Source: Flavobacterium rivuli WB 3.3-2 = DSM 21788
Lineage (GTDB): Bacteria > Bacteroidota > Bacteroidia > Flavobacteriales > Flavobacteriaceae
NCBI RefSeq assembly: GCF_000378485.1
Contig: NZ_KB899971.1
Coordinates: 62,001 to 126,000, forward strand
Reading direction: 5' to 3'
DNA: 64,000 nt
The position numbers and the translations under genes are program-made. The notes under the pieces are model-generated. The model searched no databases. It was given only the letters and a program-made list of their open reading frames with translations, and was not told the DNA's origin. Below are positions 24,851 to 33,813 of the stretch, one piece after another (the stretch's first letter is position 1; the number at the start of each line of letters is the position of its first letter).

Positions 24851-25750
24851 CTAAATTAAGCCCTCCAAGATTTCAAGCTTATATCCTTTTCCGCGAATTA
24901 CAATAATATTGATATTCGGGTCAAATTCCAGTTTTTTCCTGAGCTTAGAAATAAACATATCCAGGCTGCGACCCACAATAACACCTTCATCTTCCCAAAT
25001 TTCTTTTTGCAACCTGCTTCGCTCAACGGTCTTATTGGGAGACAGCGCAAAAATGAGCAGCAAGCGCGATTCGGTTGCGGTAAGGTCTATAGTTTTTTCA
25101 TGTAGTATCAGCTTCCTGTTTTTCGAATCGAAAAACACCGAGCCTAAAGTTAAAACATCAGTATACTGATGGTCAGGCAAAACTCTTTGTGGTTTAACCG
25201 ATCTGAAAAACATAAAACCAACCAATGCAAAAAATGGCAGGCTCCCCAAAAGGTATGCGTTATTTACTATATGTAAGCCTGCGGGTTTAAATTTAATGTT
25301 GATCTTATAGCAAGCTCTTGGCTGTTCCCTACCTATACAGGCTACAATATCATCTTTTTTATTTTTAGATACAGCATATCCATAGGCTATACTTAAGTTT
25401 TCACAATTTAAAACATTTACAACATAATCGCTGGCCAGCGGGTCATTGGCTAACAAACGCCGGGTAGTATTTACCAGAAAGGCAGGTTGAAAAGTAAGAT
25501 CGTTCTCAAAGCTTATCTGGTATTCATTTTCTGCAATCTTTGTTATAGGGAGTACCCTTGATGTGCTATCGCCCGACTGTAAAAGCATTTCATGCCCTAT
25601 CCTGCGGAGTAAGACTTCCCTTCTGGAACTGTCAAAATCTTCATTATCTGCCATACTGAAAGCTACACAAAATGCAGAGGCAAATAAGAGCAGCAATAAC
25701 CCAAACAGTTTTTTCTGTTTTCCGGAGAGGGGAATTTGGCTATTAAACAT
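24851..25750 (-). CDS. Membrane-bound winged-helix transcription factor
   Basis: 299 residues in an unusual order. A membrane helix (about 14-32) is followed by an extracytoplasmic domain (about 35-160, with cysteines C116, C138 and C147) and a second membrane helix (165-182). An OmpR/PhoB-type winged helix lies at about 203-295 (IDLTATESRLLLIFALSPNKTVERSRL, GRSLDMFISKLRKKL, VIRGKGYKL). DNA binding is thus at the C-terminus, the reverse of ToxR/CadC. It is probably a one-component sensor-regulator. It is divergent from the propeller lipoprotein at 25852, which may be its target or partner. Confidence 0.85.
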   Translation of the reverse strand: MFNSQIPLSGKQKKLFGLLLLLFASAFCVAFSMADNEDFDSSRREVLLRRIGHEMLLQSGDSTSRVLPITKIAENEYQISFENDLTFQPAFLVNTTRRLLANDPLASDYVVNVLNCENLSIAYGYAVSKNKKDDIVACIGREQPRACYKINIKFKPAGLHIVNNAYLLGSLPFFALVGFMFFRSVKPQRVLPDHQYTDVLTLGSVFFDSKNRKLILHEKTIDLTATESRLLLIFALSPNKTVERSRLQKEIWEDEGVIVGRSLDMFISKLRKKLEFDPNINIIVIRGKGYKLEILEGLI

Positions 25751-25851
25751 ACTGTTTACTATTTATTTACAAAGTTTACATTTTTATTTACAATCTAAAT
25801 CCATCTGGCTGAAAGATCTCAAATAATTTCGCTGTACCAATTAAATAAGAT

Positions 25852-26919
25852 ATGAAAAATAAAAGAAATGTTTTGTACAGCATGGTAATCATGTTGGCAG
25901 GGGTAATTAGTTTTTCGGTACAATGCCAACAAAAAAACGGCATTCAGGATGCCGTTAAAACCGAAGGCGCATCTACCTCTCAGGGCCCCAATAGCATAGT
26001 CCGTACCGTTAAGCAGGATAAAAAAGGCAGTATCTGGATTGCCTCATGGGAGGGTATTTTTAAATATGATGGGAAATTGTTTACCAATATTACTAATAAA
26101 GTCAGTTCTGCCCGCTTCTTTTCTGTTTTAGAAGATAGTAAAGGAAATTTTTGGTTCGCTTCTGTTGGTTCAGGTGTTTACTATTACGATGGGAAATCCT
26201 TTAAAAATTTCACAACTAAAGATGGGCTTGCTAATGACCGCGTTACCAATATTTATGAAGACAAAACCGGCATTATCTGGTTTGGCACTGAGGGTGGAGC
26301 AAGCCGCTATGATGGGAAATCGTTTAAAAATTTTAAGATGAGTGAAGCCTCTCCCCTTACTGAGGGTGATTCTGTACATAGTTCAGCTTACCAAAACCCT
26401 ATACCTAAAGATAGCTGGATGCATAATGATGTGAATGCCATTATTGAAGACAAAACAGGAAAATTTTGGTTTGCTACAAGAGGCAATACCTTTACGTATG
26501 ACGGAAAGGTATTTACTGCTGTAACCAGTAAAGACGGTAAACCTTTTACAAACGTTCGTTCAATTATCAAAGACAAAAAAGGTAACATCTGGCTTGGTGG
26601 GGCCGATGGCCTTTGGCACTATGACGGTAAAACATTTACAAATTTTACCCAAAAGTTTGTTGGCTATATTTACGAAGATAAAGAGGGAAATATATGGACC
26701 AGTTCAGAAACGGATAATAATCAGGTCTGGGTGCTTTCCCGGTATGACGCCAAGTCCTTGTATAATAAAAAACCAATAGTAACCGAAATAGCAAATAAAC
26801 CCATGATTTTCGGGATTTTAGAAGATGATAAAGGAAACATCTGGTTTGGCGCTTTTGATGGGGTGCATCGTTATGATGGCAAGACCATTACAAACTTTAA
26901 TTTAAATAGCGGGCATTAG
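25852..26919 (+). CDS. Seven-repeat Reg_prop propeller lipoprotein
   Basis: 355 residues. The N-terminal signal ends in SVQC, so it is probably a lipoprotein. The rest consists of seven repeats of the two-component-regulator propeller kind, each with EDKxGxIWF and ending YDGKxFxNF (the sixth is YDAKSLYN). Seven blades would close one beta-propeller. Unlike hybrid two-component sensors that contain such blades, it has no kinase or DNA-binding part. The divergent neighbour is a membrane winged-helix regulator. Confidence 0.85.
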   Translation: MKNKRNVLYSMVIMLAGVISFSVQCQQKNGIQDAVKTEGASTSQGPNSIVRTVKQDKKGSIWIASWEGIFKYDGKLFTNITNKVSSARFFSVLEDSKGNFWFASVGSGVYYYDGKSFKNFTTKDGLANDRVTNIYEDKTGIIWFGTEGGASRYDGKSFKNFKMSEASPLTEGDSVHSSAYQNPIPKDSWMHNDVNAIIEDKTGKFWFATRGNTFTYDGKVFTAVTSKDGKPFTNVRSIIKDKKGNIWLGGADGLWHYDGKTFTNFTQKFVGYIYEDKEGNIWTSSETDNNQVWVLSRYDAKSLYNKKPIVTEIANKPMIFGILEDDKGNIWFGAFDGVHRYDGKTITNFNLNSGH

Positions 26920-26973
26920 GTTTTACCACAAAGGTTCTTAGGTGTTGTTTTTTCAGCTATAAGCAGTAGCTAT

Positions 26974-28263
26974 CTAACTAAGCCACAGCTTACGGTAACC
27001 ACCATCTGCGTCATAATCAGCCGCTTGTTTTTGTATATTAAAATAGCGGTTTTGGCGCGGGTCGTTGCCCACGCCGGCTATGTAGGCCCAGTTGCCCCAG
27101 TTATTGCACACATCATAATCTATAAGCTGCTGCTCAAAATAAGCTGCGCCATAACGCCAGTCTATTTTAAGGTCGTGGCACAGGTAGCTTGCTACATTTT
27201 GCCTGCCGCGGTTGCTCATAAAGCCGGTTAACTTAAGCTCCATCATATTGGCATCTACAAAATCGTTGCCGGTTTCGCCATTAATCCACTGCCTTAATAT
27301 GCGCTCATTATGTGGTGGGTTTACGGGTGGCTCGTTTTTAATGCCGCCTTTGTTAAATAGTTTAGTATGGTGCTTACACATCATAAAGCAAAAATAATCC
27401 CTCCACAACAATTCAAAAAACAGCCATTCTGTACCTTCATTAGCACCAAATTCTTTTTCATATTCTTTTAAATCATTGTACACCGCCCGGGATGACAGGC
27501 ATCCCTGTGCCAGGAAAGCACTAAATTTAGACGAATAATTCTCGCCCTTAAGTTCATTACGGGTATCTTTATAATGGACAATGGCATGGGTTTCATAAAA
27601 AAAGGTGTTTATGCGTTTAAGCCCTTCCCCCTCCCCGCCTTTAAATTGTATCGATGCACGGGAGTCCTGTTCGGTGGGTTCTAATCCCAGTTCGCTTAAT
27701 TTGGGCAGAATGGCAGGAGGCAGTTTAGGCGATGCTATTACTGTGGGCCTCGCCACCACATGGGGCACTACACAGTGTTTTTGTACCTTAACCCTAAAGT
27801 TTGTAAATACATCAGGAATGCTTTCTATACTAAACGGCAGGTCTTTTTCATGAAATAAAGTGCTTTCGCCTACAGAATGCAATTCGCAGTTTGCCGCCTT
27901 TAATGCCTGCTTTATTCTTTTTTGTGTCATAATTTCCTCAGGGGCCACCTCTTTTTTTGCATAAATGGCCGTTGCATTATACATGCGGGCAATCATGGCC
28001 AGTTGTTTTTCCGGGTTGCCCTTCACTACTATAAGGCCAGATCCTGTTTCGCGCAGGCGTGTATCAAGGTCGGCCACTGCCTCAAGTATAAATTGTGCCC
28101 TAAAAGATCCTGTTTTTTTAAATCCGTAAGAAGCGGTATTGTAATGGTTTTCATCAAAACAATACACGGGTATTACATGGTCGCTTTCTTTAATTGCTGT
28201 TACAAGGGTTTCATTATCATACAGCCGCAAATCGGTTTTAAACCAAATTATAGAAGTTTTCAT
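26974..28263 (-). CDS. DASH-type cryptochrome/photolyase
   Basis: 429 residues of the photolyase/cryptochrome family, which repair UV photoproducts using FAD and blue light. The N-terminal antenna-binding alpha/beta domain starts with IIWFKTDLRLYDNETL. The FAD-binding helical domain shows YSSKFSAFLAQGCLSSRAVY, WLFFELLWRDYF, TGFMSNRGRQNVASYL and WGNWAYIAGVGNDPR, blocks typical of the DASH branch. DASH members mainly repair single-stranded DNA. It is a single gene, convergent with the propeller gene. Confidence 0.93.
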   Translation of the reverse strand: MKTSIIWFKTDLRLYDNETLVTAIKESDHVIPVYCFDENHYNTASYGFKKTGSFRAQFILEAVADLDTRLRETGSGLIVVKGNPEKQLAMIARMYNATAIYAKKEVAPEEIMTQKRIKQALKAANCELHSVGESTLFHEKDLPFSIESIPDVFTNFRVKVQKHCVVPHVVARPTVIASPKLPPAILPKLSELGLEPTEQDSRASIQFKGGEGEGLKRINTFFYETHAIVHYKDTRNELKGENYSSKFSAFLAQGCLSSRAVYNDLKEYEKEFGANEGTEWLFFELLWRDYFCFMMCKHHTKLFNKGGIKNEPPVNPPHNERILRQWINGETGNDFVDANMMELKLTGFMSNRGRQNVASYLCHDLKIDWRYGAAYFEQQLIDYDVCNNWGNWAYIAGVGNDPRQNRYFNIQKQAADYDADGGYRKLWLS

Positions 28264-28491
28264 AGCGCAACAGGTATAGGGGTGGTTAGTAAAGTTATGG
28301 TTATTTAAGTTAAAATTTACAGATTAATATAATTTTTGTGATTAAAAATCAAATAATTATATTATGTGTTATAATACTTACAACTACTGCTCTTGTAGAT
28401 TTTGCGATGTTTGTATTTGTGCTATTTTATGCACAGCAATGTAGTGTCTATCTTAAAAAACAGGTATTTTTACAACTCTAAATTTTAAAAA

Positions 28492-29127
28492 ATGAAAATA
28501 GAAATCTGGAGTGATATTATGTGCCCGTTTTGTTATATAGGCAAGCGCAAGTTTGAGGTGGCACTGGCGCAGTTTGAACATAAAGATACTGTAGAGATAG
28601 AATGGAAAAGCTTCCTGCTTTCGCCTGAAATGCAAACCGACCCCTCAAAAACCATTCACCAGTTCTTAGCCGACCACAAAGGCATTAGCCTTGATGAGGC
28701 TACAGGAATGAATGACAATGTGGCCCACATTGCCGCACAGGTGGGACTGCAATATAATTTTGACAAGACCATTCCTGCAAACAGTTTTAATGCCCACCGC
28801 TTTTTGCATTTTGCAAAACAGCATGGCAAACAAAACGAAGCCGAAGAGCATTTGTTTAAGGCGTATTTTACCGAGGGTAAAAATATAGACGATGCCCCAA
28901 TACTTATGGATATGGCTACAAGCCTTGGCCTTGATGCCAAAGCCTTTGCGGCTGCCATGGGTAACGGCGATTTTACAAACGATGTTATTGCCGACATACA
29001 AGAGGCGCAGGCACTTGGCGTACGCGGTGTACCGTTCTTTGTTTTCGACAGGAAGTATGCGGTATCGGGAGCACAGGACCCTGCTGCGTTTTTAGAAACA
29101 CTTGAAACAGTTGCGAGTAGTCAGTAG
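28492..29127 (+). CDS. DsbA-family (FrnE-like) thiol oxidoreductase
   Basis: 211 residues. The thioredoxin-fold active site CPFC is at residues 11-14, directly after the first strand. The cis-proline loop is GVRGVPFFVF, and an alpha-helical insert lies between them. There is no signal peptide, so it acts in the cytoplasm like FrnE and related 2-hydroxychromene isomerase-type proteins. The substrate is unknown. The 230-base gap upstream contains no gene. Confidence 0.92.
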   Translation: MKIEIWSDIMCPFCYIGKRKFEVALAQFEHKDTVEIEWKSFLLSPEMQTDPSKTIHQFLADHKGISLDEATGMNDNVAHIAAQVGLQYNFDKTIPANSFNAHRFLHFAKQHGKQNEAEEHLFKAYFTEGKNIDDAPILMDMATSLGLDAKAFAAAMGNGDFTNDVIADIQEAQALGVRGVPFFVFDRKYAVSGAQDPAAFLETLETVASSQ

Positions 29128-29136
29128 ATAGTAATC

Positions 29137-29223
29137 AGTTTTCAGTCGCAGTCGCACAAAATAGTCGGCAGTTAGTACCACAGTTTCAAGTTTCAACCGT
29201 AACTGCGACTGCGACTGAAAACT
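29137..29223. repeat. Perfect 20-base inverted repeat of CAGTCG units
   Basis: 29137-29156 and 29204-29223 are exact complements. Each arm contains GCAGTCGCA/TGCGACTGC-type iterated units, with a 47-base spacer. It starts nine bases after the oxidoreductase stop and could fold as a large hairpin at the end of that message. No T-run follows. Confidence 0.75.
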
Positions 29224-29323
29224 AAATATACTCAGGAAAACCCGTACAAAAATACATTTACCGTTTTTTATAAGCTATGTGCCTGATATTATTGCTACAT
29301 AAATAAGTTAAAATTATTATAAT

Positions 29324-29350
29324 AGTGCCAAAACAGTTATATTTGGCACT
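29324..29350 (+). promoter_or_regulatory. Inverted repeat overlapping a -7 element before the permease gene
   Basis: AGTGCCAAA and TTTGGCACT are exact complements separated by nine bases. The right half overlaps TATATTTG (29338-29345), a match to the Bacteroidota -7 consensus, about 35 bases before the ATG. This layout suits an operator, but no -33 TTG is visible. Confidence 0.45.
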
Positions 29351-29377
29351 TTTAAAACAAACAACAAAACAAAATTT

Positions 29378-30856
29378 ATGTCTATCTGGAGAAAGAAACC
29401 ATTGCATATTTTACTGGCTGAGTCGGCAGAGTCAGAAAAAGGCTTAAAAAGAACCTTAACGGCCTGGTCGTTAATTGCTTTAGGAATCGGGGCCATTATT
29501 GGTGCAGGTTTATTTGTAAGAACGGCAACCGCCGCTGCACAAAATGCCGGTCCATCTGTAACTATTGGGTTTATAGTGGCCGCTATTGGCTGTGCCCTTG
29601 CGGGTTTATGCTACGCCGAGCTTTCTTCATCTATTCCTATTTCGGGTAGTGCCTACACCTATACGTATGCCACTATGGGCGAATTCCTTGCATGGATAAT
29701 AGGATGGGACTTAATATTAGAATATGCTGTGGGGGCAGCTACCGTGGGCATTGCCTGGAGCGAATACCTCAATAATTTACTGGTCACGGTGCTGCATACC
29801 AGCCCTATACCTTATGAGTGGTGCCACTCGCCGTTTCAAACTTCGGCCGATGGTGTTTCCGGAATTATGAACATCCCTGCACTTTTTATTGTTGCGGCTA
29901 TAAGTTTACTTCTAATAAAAGGTACACAGGAATCAGCATTTGTTAATGGCCTGATCGTACTTGTAAAAGTGGCAATTGTAGTGCTTGTAATAGTTTTAGG
30001 CTGGCAGTTTATTAACCCTGTTAATCATGCAACATATATCCCGGAGCCAAGTAAATATATTGATGATTCTGGTGTGAGCCACAGTTTTGGGGGTATTATG
30101 GGTATACTTGGTGCGGCCGGTACAGTATTCTTCGCCTTTATAGGTTTTGATGCCGTGAGTACCGCAGCGCAGGAAACAAAAAACCCTAAGCGCGATATGC
30201 CTATAGGTATCCTTGGGTCGCTTGCTGTGTGTACCGTGTTGTACATACTTTTTGCCCACGTGCTTACAGGTATTGCCACCGTAGAAGATTTTAGGACAAC
30301 GGGCAAAGAAGCATCTATTGCATTTGCCATAAACAAATACATGATAGGGTATGAATGGCTGGGTAGTTTTGTAACCATAGCTATTATTGCCGGTTTCTCA
30401 TCTGTAATACTTGTAATGTTATTAGGCCAAAGCCGCGTGTTCTATGCTATGGGTAAAGATGGTTTATTACCATCATTCTTTAGCCACCTGCACCCTAAAT
30501 TTCAAACACCGTACAAAGCTAACCTTGTCATTCTTGTAATTGTAGGCCTTTTTGCTGCCTTTATTCCCGGAGATATAGTGGGCGATATGTCGAGTATAGG
30601 TACATTGTTCGCTTTTATATTGGTATGTATATCTGTAATTGTATTGCGTAAGACAGAACCGGATATGAAGCGTGAATTTAAAACTCCTTTGGTGCCTTTT
30701 GTTCCAATACTTGGTGTTATTGTATGTTTCGCTATGATTTATGGCTTAGGCTGGCTTAACTGGCTAAGGCTTATAGTATGGATGGTACTGGGTGTAATTG
30801 TTTATTTTTCATACAGTAAAAACAGCAGTATACTTGGTAAAAAAGAAAAAGAATAA
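29378..30856 (+). CDS. APC-superfamily amino acid permease
   Basis: 492 residues with about 12-14 membrane helices. The first helix carries the family consensus GAIIGAGLFVRTA. Later GFDAVSTAAQETKNPKRDMP and LLGQSRVFYAMGKDGLLP are typical of the cationic amino acid transporter branch. It probably imports amino acids by proton coupling; the substrate cannot be read from the sequence. It is a single-gene unit with a possible operator upstream and a strong terminator downstream. Confidence 0.92.
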   Translation: MSIWRKKPLHILLAESAESEKGLKRTLTAWSLIALGIGAIIGAGLFVRTATAAAQNAGPSVTIGFIVAAIGCALAGLCYAELSSSIPISGSAYTYTYATMGEFLAWIIGWDLILEYAVGAATVGIAWSEYLNNLLVTVLHTSPIPYEWCHSPFQTSADGVSGIMNIPALFIVAAISLLLIKGTQESAFVNGLIVLVKVAIVVLVIVLGWQFINPVNHATYIPEPSKYIDDSGVSHSFGGIMGILGAAGTVFFAFIGFDAVSTAAQETKNPKRDMPIGILGSLAVCTVLYILFAHVLTGIATVEDFRTTGKEASIAFAINKYMIGYEWLGSFVTIAIIAGFSSVILVMLLGQSRVFYAMGKDGLLPSFFSHLHPKFQTPYKANLVILVIVGLFAAFIPGDIVGDMSSIGTLFAFILVCISVIVLRKTEPDMKREFKTPLVPFVPILGVIVCFAMIYGLGWLNWLRLIVWMVLGVIVYFSYSKNSSILGKKEKE

Positions 30857-30881
30857 CAAACACAAATAAGTTATTCGATGT

Positions 30882-30919
30882 AAAGTCCCAACAGTTGTAA
30901 GGCTGTTGGGACTTTTTTT
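30882..30919 (+). terminator. Terminator after the permease
   Basis: A perfect 13-base-pair stem AAAGTCCCAACAG with an eight-base loop, followed by a T-run. Confidence 0.92.
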
Positions 30920-30945
30920 ATGCGCTCTTATTTAGTTTGTATTCT

Positions 30946-30953
30946 TACATTTG
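30946..30953 (+). promoter_or_regulatory. Possible -7 element for the folate cyclo-ligase
   Basis: TACATTTG matches TAnnTTTG 19 bases before the ATG at 30973. No -33 TTG at the expected distance. Confidence 0.4.
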
Positions 30954-30972
30954 TAAAACCTACCTTAACCCA

Positions 30973-31536
30973 ATGACAAAACAGGAACTCCGCAAAAAAT
31001 ATAAAGAATTAAGACAGGCTATGCCGCTGGATGTAACCCAGGATGAAAGCCTCGCAATAGCCAATAAGCTCCTTACGCTTGACATTTGGAGCAAAACGTA
31101 CTTTCATATTTTCCTGGCTATGGAAAACCAAAAGGAGGTGCATACCGATTTTATACTGAATATACTTGCCGGAAAAGATAAAGAGGTTATTGTATCGCGG
31201 TCGGATTTTGAAAGCTGCAGCATGGTGCACTACCTCCTTACAGATAATACCAAACTGGTACTTAGCAGCTATGGTATTCCTGAACCTGTAGAGGGTATAG
31301 AAGTCCCGCCTGCTAAGATGGATGTAGTATTTGTACCTCTTTTAGCTTTTGATAAAAAAGGGCACCGGGTAGGCTACGGCAAAGGTTTTTACGACCGGTT
31401 TCTTGCCGAATGCAAGCCTGATGTTATAAAGATAGGACTGTCTTTTTTTGAAGCCGAAGCCGAAGACATTCCGCATAACCCTACAGATATAGCGCTGGAT
31501 TATTGCGTAACGCCTAAAAGGGTTTATGCATTTTAG
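30973..31536 (+). CDS. 5-formyltetrahydrofolate cyclo-ligase
   Basis: Converts 5-formyl-THF to 5,10-methenyl-THF with ATP, recycling an inhibitory folate. 187 residues from the chosen ATG (MTKQELRKKYKELRQ). A further in-frame ATG 12 codons upstream lies ahead of the -7 motif and is unlikely. The signature GYGKGFYDRFL near residue 135 contains the phosphate-binding loop, and the basic N-terminus is typical. Single gene after the permease terminator. Confidence 0.93.
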   Translation: MTKQELRKKYKELRQAMPLDVTQDESLAIANKLLTLDIWSKTYFHIFLAMENQKEVHTDFILNILAGKDKEVIVSRSDFESCSMVHYLLTDNTKLVLSSYGIPEPVEGIEVPPAKMDVVFVPLLAFDKKGHRVGYGKGFYDRFLAECKPDVIKIGLSFFEAEAEDIPHNPTDIALDYCVTPKRVYAF

Positions 31537-31558
31537 GCGTATCTAACTTTGGTAATAA

Positions 31559-33499
31559 CTATCCTTTTATAAACTTTAACTGCTGCGTACCCTCGTTAGT
31601 TATTAGTGTTATAAAGTGCATGCCTGTGGCAAGACCGCTAACATTAAACGATGTTTGGTTACCGGTTTGCAGCACCTTTTGGCCCAATGTGTTAAAAAAC
31701 GTTGCGCTCTCTACTGTAACACCTTGTGGCAATTGCAGGTTAAGTACATCTTTTGCAGGGTTAGGATATAGTGTTATAGTTTTATCTGCATTAAAAGTCG
31801 CGGTGCCCAGCGTTACCTCATTAAAGGCTATTATATCATAAAACGGATTAAAATCTACACTGTCAAGATTATTAAAAGGCAGGGCAACATCTATTTGCTG
31901 ATGGTTAACGGTATTGTCTAAAATGGTGTCAAAAAAAGTTCCATCACTACTGTAAAAGCGTATGGGCAAAGGTGATTCAAAGAAAGTAACTGATGCATCC
32001 GATTGCGTTTGGTGCAGTGTTACCGTAACGTGGCCTGTTGCTGCCGGGGTAACAATAACATTATAGGTAGGAAAACCCTGATTGTACACCCAGTCGTTAA
32101 AAAACTCCGTAAGGTCTAAGCCACTCGCGGTTTCCATGTGTGCTTTAAAATCGGGTGTCTTAGCATAGGCATAAGCGAGGTTGCTATCTGCCAGGTAATT
32201 TTTTACACCCTGAAAAAAGTTGGCATCCCCCATTTTTATGCGCAGCATGTGCAGCACCATAGCGCCTTTATCATAAGACAGCCTGCTGCTAAAAATACGG
32301 TTTACAGATAGTGTATCGGCATCGGTAAGGTAAACTGCGCCTCCGGGTTGCGAAGTAATGTTATACAGGTTTTCCAGTTTCCAGTCGGTAAAGCTGTCGG
32401 CTCCATCCTGATGTTCTACAACAAGCCCCGAAAGATACGTGGCAAAACCTTCGTTAAGCCAGATGTCTTTCCATGAACCACAGGTTATTTTGTCGCCGAA
32501 CCACTGGTGGGCCAGCTCGTGTGCAATAAGGTCGCGGTTAAAACCTCCCATAAATGAAACCGTGGTATGTTCCATCCCTCCGCCAAAACCACACTGTGCA
32601 TGGCCATATTTTTCGGCGCTAAAAGGATAAGTTTCAAATGTAGATTCGTAAAAATCTATAATAGCAGGAGTAGCCATTACCTGGGTATGTGTAAGCTCAT
32701 ACATCTCGGGGTATAGATAGTTTACAACCGGGAACGTGTTAGGTGCTGTACCGGCAGTTTCGGTAAAAACGGTATAGTTACTAATGGCAATGGCTACAAG
32801 GTAAGCCGGTATGGCATAATTGTGGGTAAAATGCGTGGTCTTGGTGCCATCATTATTAATTACTGCATCCTGCTCTACGCCATTACTTACAGATACATAT
32901 TGTTGCGGGGCAGTAATGTATACATCTACACCGTCAATCTTATCTACAAGGTCTTGTTTGCAGGGCCACCAGTCTTTGGCACCATAAGGCTCAGACAGTG
33001 TCCATAAAATAGGCGATCCGCTGTGGGTACTGGTAACAAAAGAATCAAACCCGCTTGCTAAAGGGGCTCCTTCATAAGTAACCACTACTGTACTGCTGTC
33101 TCCCGTTGCCATAGTTTGCTGCAATGTAATAATAAGCTGGTTATTACTGTCCTGTATAAAGCCAAGGCCTGCACCATTTTGTGTAACAGAACTTACTGTT
33201 AAATTATTATTAAGGTCAAAAGTTATGGTGCTCATGCTTTCTTTTGCCGTAAACTCTGTAGTAATAACTCCGGCTATATATTGTACTGTAGGGGTTGCCG
33301 TAAGGCGCAGTGTTACATGGCCAACATCATAACTGCCGGTATTAAGGTTAGCCACAAAGTTAGATGTGCGGTAGGCAGCCTTCATTTCGGCTTCAGCCAG
33401 ATTTTGCCGTATAGTGTGGTTATTGGGGTTTACTAACTGCTGTGCAAAAGCATTGGCAAGGCAAAGCAACGTAAGTAATAAAAGTGTATTTTTTTTCAT
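31559..33499 (-). CDS. Secreted M1-family aminopeptidase with T9SS sorting domain
   Basis: 646 residues. The signal peptide ends at AFAQ. The gluzincin site HELAH is at residues 327-331 and the third zinc ligand is E350 in LNEGFATY. The substrate-binding GAMEN motif appears as GGGMEH (307-312). The last 75 residues (from LYPNPAKDVLNLQL to FIKG) form a type A T9SS C-terminal sorting domain, so the enzyme is exported to the surface or medium. It lacks the long C-terminal helical domain of classic M1 enzymes. Confidence 0.94.
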   Translation of the reverse strand: MKKNTLLLLTLLCLANAFAQQLVNPNNHTIRQNLAEAEMKAAYRTSNFVANLNTGSYDVGHVTLRLTATPTVQYIAGVITTEFTAKESMSTITFDLNNNLTVSSVTQNGAGLGFIQDSNNQLIITLQQTMATGDSSTVVVTYEGAPLASGFDSFVTSTHSGSPILWTLSEPYGAKDWWPCKQDLVDKIDGVDVYITAPQQYVSVSNGVEQDAVINNDGTKTTHFTHNYAIPAYLVAIAISNYTVFTETAGTAPNTFPVVNYLYPEMYELTHTQVMATPAIIDFYESTFETYPFSAEKYGHAQCGFGGGMEHTTVSFMGGFNRDLIAHELAHQWFGDKITCGSWKDIWLNEGFATYLSGLVVEHQDGADSFTDWKLENLYNITSQPGGAVYLTDADTLSVNRIFSSRLSYDKGAMVLHMLRIKMGDANFFQGVKNYLADSNLAYAYAKTPDFKAHMETASGLDLTEFFNDWVYNQGFPTYNVIVTPAATGHVTVTLHQTQSDASVTFFESPLPIRFYSSDGTFFDTILDNTVNHQQIDVALPFNNLDSVDFNPFYDIIAFNEVTLGTATFNADKTITLYPNPAKDVLNLQLPQGVTVESATFFNTLGQKVLQTGNQTSFNVSGLATGMHFITLITNEGTQQLKFIKG

Positions 33500-33813
33500 G
33501 GGAACCGTAAAAAATTTATCAAATATAATTATTAATCCCTGTTGTTTTAAAAATTGAGGTAAGTAACTGTTATATGCAGGTATATACGATAAAAGTTGAG
33601 GTGTGGTAAGACTTATATGGATTATTTTCTCTGGTGCTTTAATTACTGGGAATTAATCAATCCCATGATTTAAATAAAAGAGATTTATTGGCTCCGCTAC
33701 TCTACTGTCCGAATAGCAGCGTGTGAAGAGGAGTAAGTATCAAAAAAAATCTTTGTTAAGAATATGCTAAAAAAGCCGCTAAAAATGTTATTTTTGAAAA
33801 TCAAATAACACTA
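33500..33813. other. Intergenic region between two divergent genes
   Basis: No protein or RNA gene seen. Near the right end, TATTTTTG (33789-33796) matches the -7 consensus 17 bases before the exonuclease start. Near the left end, sequence upstream of the peptidase is AT-rich without a clear -7 motif. No strong repeat was found. Confidence 0.5.
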
